Shown one piece after another: positions 1 to 10,600 of a DNA stretch of 64,000 bases. The DNA comes from Streptomyces sp. NBC_01244 (GTDB lineage Bacteria > Actinomycetota > Actinomycetes > Streptomycetales > Streptomycetaceae): the NCBI RefSeq assembly GCF_035987325.1, contig NZ_CP108488.1:930001-994000 (forward strand). The letters run 5' to 3'. The translations under genes and the position numbers were made by a program. The notes below the pieces were generated by a model, which worked only from the letters and a program-made list of their open reading frames with translations, did not search any database and was not told the DNA's origin. The first letter of the stretch is position 1; every line of letters starts with the position of its first letter.

Positions 1-1
1 C

Positions 2-2380
2 CCCGCGGTCACGGCCGCCGTCGCGGCTGCCGACGCGCCCGGGGCGGAACGGCCCACCCCACTGCCGCCCGCGCTCCCGCCCGTACCCGCAGCCGCCTCG
101 TACCGGGAGGAGATCCCGCGCCAACTCCCCGCCGACACCTCCGATTTCGTCGGGGACGAGGCACAGATCGGCCGGATCGAGCGGACGCTGCTCGGAGAGG
201 GCGGCCGGGCGGTCGGGCTCGCCGTGGTCGTCGGCAAGCCGGGCACCGGCAAGTCCACGCTGGCGACGCACATCGCGCACCGGCTGAGCGAAGACGGCTT
301 CCCCGACGGCCAGTTGTACTGCGACCTGCGCGGCACCGGCACTCCCGCGACCTCCTCCGAGGTACTCGGCCGGTTCCTGCGCGCACTCGGCATCCCCGGG
401 GCGGTGATCCCCGAGTCGCAGGACGAGCGCGCCGAGATGTACCGCACCCTGATGGCGTCGCGACGGGTTCTGGTGGTGCTCGACGACGCGGCGTCGGAGA
501 GCCAGATCCGCCCGTTGCTGCCCGGAAGTTGCAGCTGCGCCGTGCTCGTCACCAGCCGGGTCCGGCTGACCGGCCTGCCGGGCGCGCACCGCGTGGAGCT
601 CGACGTGATGAGCACCGACCACGCGCTGGAACTGCTGGTACGGGTGATCGGCGAGGACCGGGTGAGGCGCGAAGGGGTCGCCGCCGAGGCACTGATCCGC
701 ACGGTGGGCGGACTGCCGCTGGCCCTGCGCATCGTCGCCGCCAGGCTGGCGGCCCGGCCGCACTGGACGCTGGCCTCGATGGTGCACCGCCTCGCCAATG
801 AACGGCACCGCCTCGACGAACTGACCCACGGCGAGATGACGATGCGGGCGAGCCTCTCGCTCACGCACGACGGGCTGGCCGCGGCGGACCGCCGACTGCT
901 GCGGCTGCTGAGCCTCGCGAAGGGTCCGACCCTCCCGGGCTGGCTGGCCGGGGCGCTGCTGGACGACGACCGCCCCTTCCCCTCCGACCTCCTCGAACCA
1001 CTCGTCGACGTACAGATGCTGGATGTCGTCGGGGTCGAGTCCACCGGCGGCTTCCGCTACCGCTTCCACGAGATCATCCGGGTGTTCGCGCGGGAGCAGC
1101 TCGCCGCGCACGACGAGCCGGCCGCGCAGTCGGCGGCGCTCGGGCGGATGCTGGGCGGCTGGCTGTCGCTGGCCGAACAGGCCCACCGGCGCATCTACGG
1201 CGGGGACTTCACCGTGCTCCACGGGAGCGCACCGCGCTGGGAGCCGTCCGCTCCGTGCGTGGACGAACTGCTCGTGGATCCGCTGGAGTGGCTCGACAGC
1301 GAGCACGCGAACCTGGTCCAGGCCGTCGAGCACGCGGCGGCGGCGCAGATGGACGAGCTGTGCTGGGACCTGGCGACGACGCTGACGACCCTGTTCGAGG
1401 GCCGGGGCTACTTCGACGACTGGGAGCGCACGCACCAGCTGGCGCTGGAGGCCGTCCGGGCGGCGGGCAACAAGCGCGGCACCGCGGCCCTGCTCGGGTC
1501 ACTGGGCGTGCTGTACCTCGGCCGCAGCCAGAAGGAGGAGTCCCGGGCGGCGCTGACCTCGGCGCTCGGGCTGTTCCAGGAGCTGGACGACGCCCACGGG
1601 CTGGCACTGTGCCACCGCGATCTGGCCCTGCTGGAGCGGATGCGGGGCAACGAGGACCGCGCGCTCACGCTGTACGACCGGGCGCTGCGGGATTTCGACC
1701 AAGTCGGTGACGTGGTGGGCCGGGCCATCGTCCTGACGCAGAGCGCACAGATCTGGATGGTGCGCGGCCAGCTCTCCGCCGCGCAGGACCGGCTGGACGA
1801 AGCGCTCGGCATCTACCGTTCGGTGGGGTACACCGGCGGGCAGGCCAGAACCCTGCGGAGGGCGGGCCAGTTGTCGCAGGCCCGCGGCGAGCACGAGCGC
1901 GCGGTCCGGACGTTCACCGAGGTGCTGGAGCTGTGCCGGGACACCGGGGACGTGATCGGCGAGGGGCACCTGCTGCGGGACCTGGGCCACGCGCACGCCG
2001 AACTCGGCCGGGGTGAGGCCGCCCGGGGCTTCTACGCGCAGGCGCTGTCGGTCCGCGAACAGATCATGGACCAGGGCGGGGCCGCGCTGGTGCGGCTGGA
2101 TCTGGCGAGGCTGCTGGTGGCGAGCGGGGGCACCGGTGAGCGCTCGCGGTCGCGGGAGCTGCTGGAGAGTTCGGTACGGGTCTTCCGCGATCGGCGGATG
2201 GACTCCGAACTCGCCGAGGCGATGCGGCTGCTGGGTTCGGCCGCGCTGCCGGCCCGGCCGGTCGTGGTCCAGGCGGCGGGCCAGGTCATCGGTGGTGTTC
2301 ACGCGGACCCGGCCCTGAGGACGGCTCTGGTTCCGGGGGTTCCTCACGCACCGGCGAGCGGGGCGGCTGCCGGGGTCTGA
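2..2380 (+). CDS. SARP/AfsR-type transcriptional regulator, C-terminal part (5' end outside the window)
   Basis: The frame is open from base 2, so only the last 792 residues are visible; the DNA-binding and BTAD domains expected upstream are cut off. A short linker (PRQLPADTSDFVG) typical of AfsR-like proteins precedes an NB-ARC ATPase with Walker A GKPGTGKST and Walker B VLVVLDD. The second half is a run of TPR-like helical repeats. In this family the N-terminus binds heptameric direct repeats and recruits RNA polymerase, while NB-ARC/TPR switch activity with ATP. Its place at the edge of the NRPS cluster suggests a pathway-specific activator. The family call is firm; the target promoters are inference. 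Confidence 0.88.
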   Translation, partial: PAVTAAVAAADAPGAERPTPLPPALPPVPAAASYREEIPRQLPADTSDFVGDEAQIGRIERTLLGEGGRAVGLAVVVGKPGTGKSTLATHIAHRLSEDGFPDGQLYCDLRGTGTPATSSEVLGRFLRALGIPGAVIPESQDERAEMYRTLMASRRVLVVLDDAASESQIRPLLPGSCSCAVLVTSRVRLTGLPGAHRVELDVMSTDHALELLVRVIGEDRVRREGVAAEALIRTVGGLPLALRIVAARLAARPHWTLASMVHRLANERHRLDELTHGEMTMRASLSLTHDGLAAADRRLLRLLSLAKGPTLPGWLAGALLDDDRPFPSDLLEPLVDVQMLDVVGVESTGGFRYRFHEIIRVFAREQLAAHDEPAAQSAALGRMLGGWLSLAEQAHRRIYGGDFTVLHGSAPRWEPSAPCVDELLVDPLEWLDSEHANLVQAVEHAAAAQMDELCWDLATTLTTLFEGRGYFDDWERTHQLALEAVRAAGNKRGTAALLGSLGVLYLGRSQKEESRAALTSALGLFQELDDAHGLALCHRDLALLERMRGNEDRALTLYDRALRDFDQVGDVVGRAIVLTQSAQIWMVRGQLSAAQDRLDEALGIYRSVGYTGGQARTLRRAGQLSQARGEHERAVRTFTEVLELCRDTGDVIGEGHLLRDLGHAHAELGRGEAARGFYAQALSVREQIMDQGGAALVRLDLARLLVASGGTGERSRSRELLESSVRVFRDRRMDSELAEAMRLLGSAALPARPVVVQAAGQVIGGVHADPALRTALVPGVPHAPASGAAAGV

Positions 2381-2383
2381 CCC

Positions 2384-2464
2384 GGGGGGCTGATGCGGAG
2401 GTCCGACGCCGGGGGCTGACGCGGAGGGCTGACGTCGAGGGTCTGTCGCGGGAGGTCCGTCGCG
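2384..2464. repeat. Three imperfect 27-bp tandem repeats downstream of the SARP gene
   Basis: Units start at 2384, 2411 and 2438. Each holds two related halves of the form CTGAYGCGG / TCCGACGCC. They begin three bases after the SARP stop codon and are not in a credible reading frame. They may be decayed 3' coding sequence or a minisatellite; no function can be assigned. Confidence 0.5.
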
Positions 2465-2498
2465 GGGTGGGGGCTGTCGCAAAGGCCGTGCGGGAACG

Positions 2499-2681
2499 TC
2501 AGTCCCACGGGTTGGTGTCCGTGGTGGTGCTCGGCGACGGGGTGGCCTGCGGGGCCGGGTTGCCCGCCGTGGTGGCGGGGGCGACCGGGCCGTCGGCCTG
2601 GGCGACCTGGGCGCCGAACACCGCGGTGCCGGCGATGGCGACGGTGACGAGGGCGGTGCGGAAGGCGGTGGCGAGCGTCAT
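2499..2681 (-). CDS. Small secreted peptide, 60 aa
   Basis: The ATG at 2681 is preceded by AAGGGA at a good ribosome-binding distance. Residues 1-29 form a signal peptide: a hydrophobic stretch (LVTVAIAGTAVFG) ending in AQA, the expected signal peptidase I site. The mature part is about 30 residues of Pro/Ala/Thr/Ser-rich sequence ending in NPWD, with no cysteine and no recognisable domain. It is divergent from the XRE/NB-ARC regulator and shares the 2682-3012 promoter region. The longer frame up to 2894 is rejected as a start because it lacks a ribosome-binding site and puts an Arg-rich stretch before the signal peptide. Function unknown. Confidence 0.6.
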   Translation of the reverse strand: MTLATAFRTALVTVAIAGTAVFGAQVAQADGPVAPATTAGNPAPQATPSPSTTTDTNPWD

Positions 2682-2782
2682 TTCTGAGTCCCTTCGTCGG
2701 TGCGCTCCGGGTCTTCCGGGGCGCTTCCTTCGTTCTGGGACAGACATTAGGAAGAGCCGGAATCTCCGCACCGTCCCCGGCC

Positions 2783-2930
2783 CTATCCCCGCGCTATCAC
2801 GGATCTCCACGGACGGTGATAGCCACCGGTCCGCCTGCCCGCAGCGGCGGCGGGGGCGGTGCCGGCGGGCCCGCGCGGTGATAGGCGGGCCCACCGGAGG
2901 CGGTTCGTCCGGGGATGCCGGGGCGATAGC
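2783..2930. promoter_or_regulatory. Cluster of GATAG/CTATC boxes in the divergent promoter region
   Basis: The 331-bp gap between the small secreted peptide and the XRE/NB-ARC gene has five copies of the pentamer: CTATC at 2783 and 2794, GATAG at 2818, 2880 and 2925. The second and third form a perfect inverted repeat, GCTATCAC (2793-2800) and GTGATAGC (2816-2823), with a 15-bp spacer; GTGATAGG recurs at 2878. In such GC-rich DNA the clustering is unlikely to be chance. It is probably the operator of one of the neighbouring regulators. The binding protein is unknown. Confidence 0.5.
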
Positions 2931-3012
2931 GCGCTGCCGACGATGGGAGTCAGGAACCGGGCCGCGTCACCCCAGGCCCAGTCGTTCCCCACCACCACCG
3001 CCGGGAGCGCAC

Positions 3013-4461
3013 ATGCACAGCACGGCCGTCGCCGCAGCAGTCCCCCTCGCACAGGAGGCCACCCGACTGGGAGTCCTGATCCGCGCCCACCGGCTGCGGA
3101 TCGGGCTCACCCAGCGGGAGCTGGCCGATCTGTCCACCATCAGCGTCCGCGCCATCCGCGATCTGGAGCAGGGCAAGGCGAGACGGCCCCGTCCCGAGAC
3201 CCTGCGCCTGATGGCCGACGCGCTGCGGCTGGGCCCGCGGGCCCGGGCCTCGCTCGAGGCGGCGGTCCAGCGGGGGCGGGCGACCGGTGCGGGCTGGGAG
3301 CAGCCGCCCGCCCCACCGACGGCCCTGCACCCGATGGTGGGCCGGGAAGCGGAGCTGGCGGGGCTGGAGCGGGAGCTCTCCTCGGGCGCGGAGCGGCTGG
3401 TCCACCTGGTGGGGCTGGCCGGTGTGGGCAAGACGCGGCTGGCGCTGGCGGTGGCCGAGCGGCTGCACGCGGCCGGGATGCCGGTGCTCTGGCACACCTT
3501 CCCCGGTGCGGCGGCCGACCACCTGGGCTGCGCGGACGGCGAGCCCGCGGCCCGGGTCGCGGCGGCGGTCACCGAACTGCTCGCGCCGGCGGACGGGGAG
3601 CGTCACCCGGGGAGCGGTCCCGGCGGCGGTACCGCAGCCGCCGCGGGCTCACCTGGTGCGGTGGACTCCCTGGCGGAACTGCTGGGCGATCAGCCCGTGT
3701 TGCTGGTGCTCGACGGCGTTGCGGCGGGTGCGGCCCGGTGCGACCGGCTGACGGGCCTGCTGCGCGCCTGCCCGGGGCTACGACTGCTGGTGACCTCCGA
3801 CCAGCCGTGGGAGGTGCCCGGTGAGCGGATCTTCCTGCTGGCCCCGCTGGAGGTGCCCGCCGCCGGCGCGGTGGACACCTCGGCCCCCGCGGTGAGGGTG
3901 TTCCTCGACCACGTCCGGCGGGTGCGCCCGGAGTTCGCCCCGACGGCGGCCGACGCGGACCGGGCGGTATGGGTCTGCCGGTGGCTGGACGGGCATCCGG
4001 GGGCGCTGGCCGCGGCCGCCTCCTGGCTGGTCGTGTGCGATCTGCCCGCGCTGTGCGACAGCCTCCGCGAGGATCCGGTGGCCCTGCTCGACCACCTGGG
4101 CGGCCGGCCGGGGGCCGACGGCTTCCGCGGTGTGCTGCGCCACCGGCTGGACCGGCTCTCGCCCGCCGCGCGGGACCTGCTGGGGGCCCTGTGCGGCGGG
4201 GCCGGGGAAGAGTTCGAGCTGGCCGGGATCACCGCCCTCACCGGCGGCGGCCTGGCGGAGTCCGGCCGGCTGCTGCGCGAGCTGCTGATCAGCGGTGTGG
4301 TGCGGGCCGCGCACGAGGGCGGCAGCTCCCGCTTCCGGGTCCTGGGTTTGGTCCGGGCCGCGTGCCGGGCGGCCGCGCCGGAGCACCGTACGGCTGCCGC
4401 CCCGGAGCACCGTACGGCTGCCGCCCCGGAGTCCCGTACGCCTGCCGCCACTGCCGCCTGA
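3013..4461 (+). CDS. XRE-family HTH / NB-ARC ATPase regulator
   Basis: 482 aa from the ATG at 3013, chosen because the HTH follows at residue 15; the frame is open upstream but reads through the promoter boxes. Residues 15-80 form an XRE helix-turn-helix (TQRELADLSTISVRAIRDLE). A P-loop ATPase follows with Walker A GLAGVGKTR near residue 140 and Walker B PVLLVLDG. A winged-helix-like segment follows from about residue 380. The TPR repeats usual in this family are absent. The C-terminus is a 24-bp tandem repeat encoding AAPEHRTA twice plus one variant, probably slippage. It lies 148 bp upstream of the first NRPS gene, so control of the cluster is likely. Confidence 0.82.
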   Translation: MHSTAVAAAVPLAQEATRLGVLIRAHRLRIGLTQRELADLSTISVRAIRDLEQGKARRPRPETLRLMADALRLGPRARASLEAAVQRGRATGAGWEQPPAPPTALHPMVGREAELAGLERELSSGAERLVHLVGLAGVGKTRLALAVAERLHAAGMPVLWHTFPGAAADHLGCADGEPAARVAAAVTELLAPADGERHPGSGPGGGTAAAAGSPGAVDSLAELLGDQPVLLVLDGVAAGAARCDRLTGLLRACPGLRLLVTSDQPWEVPGERIFLLAPLEVPAAGAVDTSAPAVRVFLDHVRRVRPEFAPTAADADRAVWVCRWLDGHPGALAAAASWLVVCDLPALCDSLREDPVALLDHLGGRPGADGFRGVLRHRLDRLSPAARDLLGALCGGAGEEFELAGITALTGGGLAESGRLLRELLISGVVRAAHEGGSSRFRVLGLVRAACRAAAPEHRTAAAPEHRTAAAPESRTPAATAA

Positions 4462-4527
4462 ACTGCTGGCCGAGTGCCGGAGCAACTGCCGCAGGCCCCG
4501 GGGGCCCGCCGGTTGGATGGCGTACGG

Positions 4528-4565
4528 CCGGACCGCACGGCAGAACCCGGACCGGTGTCCGGACC
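4528..4565. promoter_or_regulatory. CCGGACC direct repeats upstream of the first NRPS gene
   Basis: CCGGACC occurs at 4528, 4547 and 4559, in the 148-bp gap before the NRPS start at 4610. The last two lie around a 6-4-6 palindrome (4547-4562, CCGGAC-CGGT-GTCCGG). SARP proteins bind repeated heptamers, so this is a candidate site, but the spacings (19 and 12) are not the classical 11 or 22, and the motif is GC-rich enough to arise by chance. Confidence 0.28.
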
Positions 4566-4609
4566 CCGCTCGACCGCCCGCCACGGAGACCATTTTGAGG
4601 AGCCCCGGC

Positions 4610-7600
4610 ATGTCCCCCAAGCCCGCTGAACCGAGCAGCACCGCGCACGGGCCGGTCGCTGCGCGGCTGCCGCTGTCGGCGGCGCAACGCGACATCTGGA
4701 TGGCCCACGGGCTGGACGCCTCGGGCTGCCGCTACAACATCGGGGAGTACCGCGAGATCCTGGGCGACCTCGATCCGCAGCTCCTCTCCCGGGCCTGGTA
4801 CCAACTGGCCCGCGAGGCGGACGCGCTGCGCATCCGCGGGACCGGTGCGGACGAGGACGGCGGTCTGTGGCAGCTGGTGCGGGCCGAACCGGGCGACCGG
4901 CGGCTGGAGTTGCTGGACGTGAGCGGCGAGGCGGACCCCGCGGGGGCGGCCCGGGACCGGATGGACGCGGAGCTGGCCCGGCCCTTCGACCTGGTGGACG
5001 GCTGGCTGACCCGGCACGTCCTGATCGACGCGGGCACCGCGCCCGGCGGCGAACGGCGCTGGTTCTACTTCCACGCCTTCCACCACCTGGCCGTCGACGG
5101 CCTGGGCGTCGCCCTGATGGACCAGCGGCTGGTGGAGCTGTACGAGCGGGGCGCGGCCGGGGAGCCCTGGGGGCCGAGCCCGTTCGGGACGCTGGAGGCC
5201 CTGTTCGCCGAGGACGCGCGGTACCGGACCTCGCCGGAGGCGGCGGCGGACCGGGCGCACTGGGCCGGGCACCTCTCGGGGCTGCCGCAGACCCCGCGGC
5301 TCGGCGAAGGCCGCAGCGGCGGACCGGCGCCGGGCGCACTGCCCTTCGTACGGCGCACCGTGGTGCTGCCGCCGGACCGGGCGGACCGGCTGCGGGCGGT
5401 GGCGCGGGACCGGCGGGCGCCGTGGACGATGCTGGTGATCGCGCTCGTCGCGGCCTACGTGCACCGGGTGAGCGGAAGCACCGAGCCGGTGCTCGGGCTT
5501 CCGGTGACGGGGCGGCGGACCGAACTGGCGCGGTGCACACCGGGGATGATGTCGAACGTGGTGCCGCTGCGGGTGCCGGTGGCTCCCGGCGGGACGCTCG
5601 CCGAGCTGTTGGCGGCCGTGGTCAAGGAGACGCGGCAGGGCCTCGCGCACCAGCGCACGCGGTACGAGGACATGTGCCGGGACCTGGGTGTCGGCGAGTC
5701 GGAACGGCGGATCACGGCGCCGCTGGTCAACATCATGGCCTTCACCCCGGGGATGCGATTCTGCGGCTTCCCGACGACCCAGCACAACCTGAGCAACGGT
5801 CCCGTGGAGGACCTGGCGGTCGGTGTCTACGACCTGGGGCCCGAGGGCGGCCTGCGGATCGACTTCGATGCGGCGCCGCAGGTCTGCGACCTCGCCGCGG
5901 TGGCCGGGCACCAGGACCGGTTCCTGCGGTTCGTGACGGCCGCACTGGACTCGGTGCTCGAAGTCCCTTTGTCGGAGCTGGAGTTGCTGGGTGAGGCCGA
6001 GCGGCGTCAGGTGCTGGAGGAGTGGACCGGCCGCCGCGCCGAGATCGGTGAGGAAACCCTCGTCGACCGCTTCGAGGAGCAGGCCCGCACCCGCCCCGAT
6101 GCCCTCGCCCTCGTCTTCGGCGACGAGGAACTCACCTACGCCCAACTCGACGCCCGCGCCAACCGGCTCGCCCACCACCTCGCCCAACACGGCCTGGGCC
6201 GCGGCGACCTCGCCGGGGTCCTCCTCGACCGCGGCACCGACTTCGCCACGGCCCTCCTCGCCGTCCTCAAGACCGGCGCCGGATACGCCCTCCTGGACCC
6301 CGAGTTCCCCGACGAACGGCTCGCCGGTACGGCTGCCGAGGCCGGTCTGCGGGTGCTGGTGAGCGACGGGACGCACCATGCACGGGTGGGCGGCGGGCCC
6401 TGGACGACCGTACTGGTGGACTCCGGGGCGGAGATCATCGGCCGCCGGCCGTCCGGCCCCCTCGGCATCCGGCTGACGCCCGCCGACACGGCGTGCGTGA
6501 TGTTCACCTCCGGCTCGACCGGACGCCCCAAGGGCATCCTCTCCTCCCACCGCAACCTCGTCTCCACCGTCACCGCCCAGACCTACGCGAACTTCGGACC
6601 GGACGAAGTCTTCCTCCAGTGCTCCCCCGTCTCCTGGGACGCCTTCAGCCTCGAATTCTGGGGCGCCCTCCTCCACGGCGGCACCACCATCCTCCAACCC
6701 GGACAGCGACCCGAACCCGCGGCCATCGCCGCGCTGGCCCCGAGCCGGGGCGTCACGATGCTCCAACTGTCCTCCAGTCTCTTCAACTTCCTGACCGACG
6801 AACACCCCGAGTCCTTCGCGACCACTCGGATCGTCTACACGGGCGGCGAACCCGCCTCCCCCACCCACGTGCACCGCCTCCACGCCCGGTACCCCTCGCT
6901 CACCATCACCAACGGCTACGGCCCCGCCGAGTCCATGGGCTTCACCTCCACCCACCCGATAGCGGTCACGGACGAGGTGGCGGCCACGGTGTCCATCGGC
7001 CGGCCGCTCACCAACAAGCACGCCTACGTCCTCGACGCACGGCTGTGCCCCTCCCCTCCCGGGACGACCGGCGAGCTGTACCTGACCGGCGACGGCCTGG
7101 CCCACGGCTACCTCGCCCAGCCCGCCACCACCGCCACGAGCTTCGTCCCCAACCCCTACGGCCCACCCGGCTCCCGCCTCTACCGCACCGGCGACCAAGC
7201 CCACTGGGACACCGAAGGAAACCTCCACTACACCGGCCGCACCGACACCCAGATCAAGATCCGCGGCTTCCGCGTGGAACCCACCGAGATCGAGACCGTG
7301 CTGACCGGGCACCCGCGGATCGCCCAGGCCACCCTGGTGCACACCACCCACCTGACGGCCTACGTCACCCTCGTCCCCGGCCCGGAGCTGGGCCCGGAGC
7401 TGGGCCTGCAGTTGGGCCCGGCCGAGCTGAAGGGCTGGCTGCGCGAGCGGCTGCCGGAGCACATGGTCCCGGCGCAGTTCGCCGTACTGGACCGGCTGCC
7501 GCTCACCGCGAACGGGAAGATCGACAAGCGGGCGCTGCCGGCCGTCGAGCTTCCGCTGCCCGCCGGCGGCCGCCAGCCCCGTACCGAACTGGAGGAGATC

Positions 7601-10600
7601 GTCCGGACCCTCGTCAGCGAGGTCCTCGGCTCCCCCGCCCCGCTCTCCATCGACGACGGCTTCTTCGACCACGGCGGCCACTCGCTGCTCGCCGCCCGGC
7701 TGGTCAACCGGATCGGCGCCACCCTCGGCGTCACCCTCACCCTGCGCGACGTCTTCCAGCACCCCACCCCGGCGGCGCTGGCCCGCCAGGTGACGGCCGC
7801 ATCGGGCCGGCCCGTGCTGCCGCCGCTGACCCGGGCCGCCGTGCGGCCGGAGCGGCTGCCCCTGTCCTTCGCCCAGCAGCGCCTCTGGCTGGTGTCGGGG
7901 CTCGAGGAGCAGGGGACCTCGTACAACGTGCCGATGGCGGTCCGGCTGGACGGCGCCGTGGACGTGGCGGCGCTGCGAGCCGCCTTCGGTGACCTCGCCG
8001 GCCGGCACGAGCCGCTGCGGACCAGGTTCACCACCGTGGACGGCGACCCCCGGCAGGTCGTCGACCCGGCAGGGCCGGCCGTCTTCGAGGTCCGCACGGT
8101 GGCCCCGCACGACCTGGACGCCGAACTGCTTTCGGCCGCCCGGCACTCCTTCGACCTGGCCGCCGAGCATCCGCTGCGGGCGACCCTGCTGCGGACCGGG
8201 GAGGCCGGGTCCACCCTGCTCGTCCTGATGCACCACATCGCCACCGACGGCCAGTCACTGCGCCCGCTCTTCGAGGACCTGTCGGCCGCCTACGCCGCCC
8301 GCCGGGAGGACCGCGCGCCCGACTGGGCCCCGCTGCCCGCGGACTACGCCGACTACGCGCTCTGGCAGCGCGCCGCGCAAGCGGACGGCGCGGTACTGGA
8401 AGGGCAGCTGGCGTACTGGAAATCCGCGCTGGCCGGGCTGCCGGAGGAGCTCGGGCTGATCCCCGACCGGCCCCGGCCGGCCGTGGCGGGGCAGCGCGGC
8501 GGGGCGGTGCGCGTCGACTTCGGGCGCCGGCTGCACAAGCGGATCGTCGAGCTGGCGCGCGCCGAGCGGTGCACGCCGTTCATGGTGGTGCAGGCCTCGC
8601 TGGCCGCGCTGCTGACCCGGCTGGGCGCGGGGACGGACATCCCCCTCGGGTCACCGGTCGCCGGACGTACGGACGAGGCCCTGTCGGACCTGGTGGGGTT
8701 CTTCGTCAACACCCTCGTGCTGCGGACCGACACGTCGGGCGATCCTGCCTTCCGGGAGCTGCTGGCCCGGGTGCGGGCCGCCGACCTGGACGCCTTCGCC
8801 CATCAGGACGCCCCCTTCGACCTGGTGCTGGAGGCCGTCAACCCGACGCGTTCGCTGGCCCGCCACCCGCTGTTCCAGATCTGCCTGGCCCTGGAGTCGG
8901 GCCCGGCGGTCACCCCGGACTTCCCGGGCCTGCGGGCCGGGGCCGCGGAGCCGCTGGTGACGGGGGCGGTCAAGTTCGACCTGGAGTTCCTGCTGCGGGC
9001 CGAGCCGGACGGACCGCTGACGGGCGCGGTGCTGTTCAGCTCGGACCTCTACGAGCGCGCCACCGTGGAACGGCTGGCGGACATGCTGCGGCGCACCCTG
9101 GAGCACGTCGTGGCCGCTCCCGACGTTCCTTTGTCGGAGCTGGAGTTGCTGGGTGAGGCCGAGCGGCGTCAGGTGCTGGAGGAGTGGACCGGCCGCCGCG
9201 CCGAGATCGGTGAGGAAACCCTCGTCGACCGCTTCGAGGAGCAGGCCCGCACCCGCCCCGATGCCCTCGCCCTCGTCTTCGGCGACGAGGAACTCACCTA
9301 CGCCCAACTCGACGCCCGCGCCAACCGGCTCGCCCACCACCTCGCCCAACACGGCCTGGGCCGCGGCGGCCTCGCCGGCGTCCTCCTCGACCGCGGCACC
9401 GACTTCGCCACGGCCCTCCTCGCCGTCCTCAAGACCGGCGCCGGATACGCCCTCCTGGACCCCGAGTTCCCCGACGAACGGCTCGCGGGGACCGCGCGGG
9501 ACGCGGGGGTGGGCGTCCTCGTCACGGACTCCCGGCACCACGCCCGGGTGGCCGGACCGTGGACCTCCGTGCTGGTCGACTGCGAGGCCGAGGCCATCGG
9601 CAGGCGGTCCGCCACCGGCCCGGGCGTCGTCCTGACGCCCGCCGACGCCGCGTGCGTGATGTTCACCTCCGGCTCGACCGGACGCCCCAAGGGCATCCTC
9701 TCCTCCCACCGCAACCTCGTCTCCACCGTCACCGCCCAGACCTACGCGAACTTCGGTCCGGACGAAGTCTTCCTCCAGTGCTCCCCCATCTCCTGGGACG
9801 CCTTCAGCCTCGAATTCTGGGGCGCCCTCCTCCACGGCGGCACCACCATCCTCCAACCCGGACAGCGACCCGAACCCGCGGCCATCGCCGCACTGTCGCG
9901 GCGTCACGCCGTGACCATGCTCCAGCTCTCCTCCAGCCTCTTCAACTACCTCACCGACGAACACCCGGACGCCTTCGCGACCACCCGGATCGTCTACACG
10001 GGCGGCGAACCCGCCTCCCCCACCCACGTCCACCGCCTCCACACCCTGCATCCGGCCCTCACCATCACCAACGGCTACGGCCCCGCCGAATCGATGGGCT
10101 TCACCACCACCCACCCCATCCCGGTCTCCGACCGTCCGACTCCCACCGTGTCCATCGGCCGGCCGCTCACGAACAAGCACGTCTACGTCCTGGACACCCA
10201 CCTGCGCCCCACACCGCCCGGTGCCACGGGCGAGCTCTACCTGGCCGGCGACGGACTGGCCCACGGCTACCTCGCCCAGCCCGCCACCACCGCCACGAGC
10301 TTCGTCCCCAACCCCTACGGCCCACCCGGCTCCCGCCTCTACCGCACCGGCGACCAAGCCCACTGGGACACCGAAGGAAACCTCCACTACACCGGCCGCA
10401 CCGACACCCAGATCAAGATCCGCGGCTTCCGCGTGGAGACGACGGAGATCGAGACCGTCCTCACCACCCATCCGGAGATCGCCCAGGCCACCCTCTCGAC
10501 CCACCCCGACCACCACAACACGCCCCAGCTGACGGCCTACCTCGTCGCGACCTCGCCCGGCCTCTCGGGGCAGGACGTCCGGCTCTGGTTGCGCACGCTG

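Noticed and set aside
4289..8236. A 1315-codon antisense frame over the first NRPS
   Set aside because: Same reason: a shadow of the real gene with no motif or ribosome-binding site.
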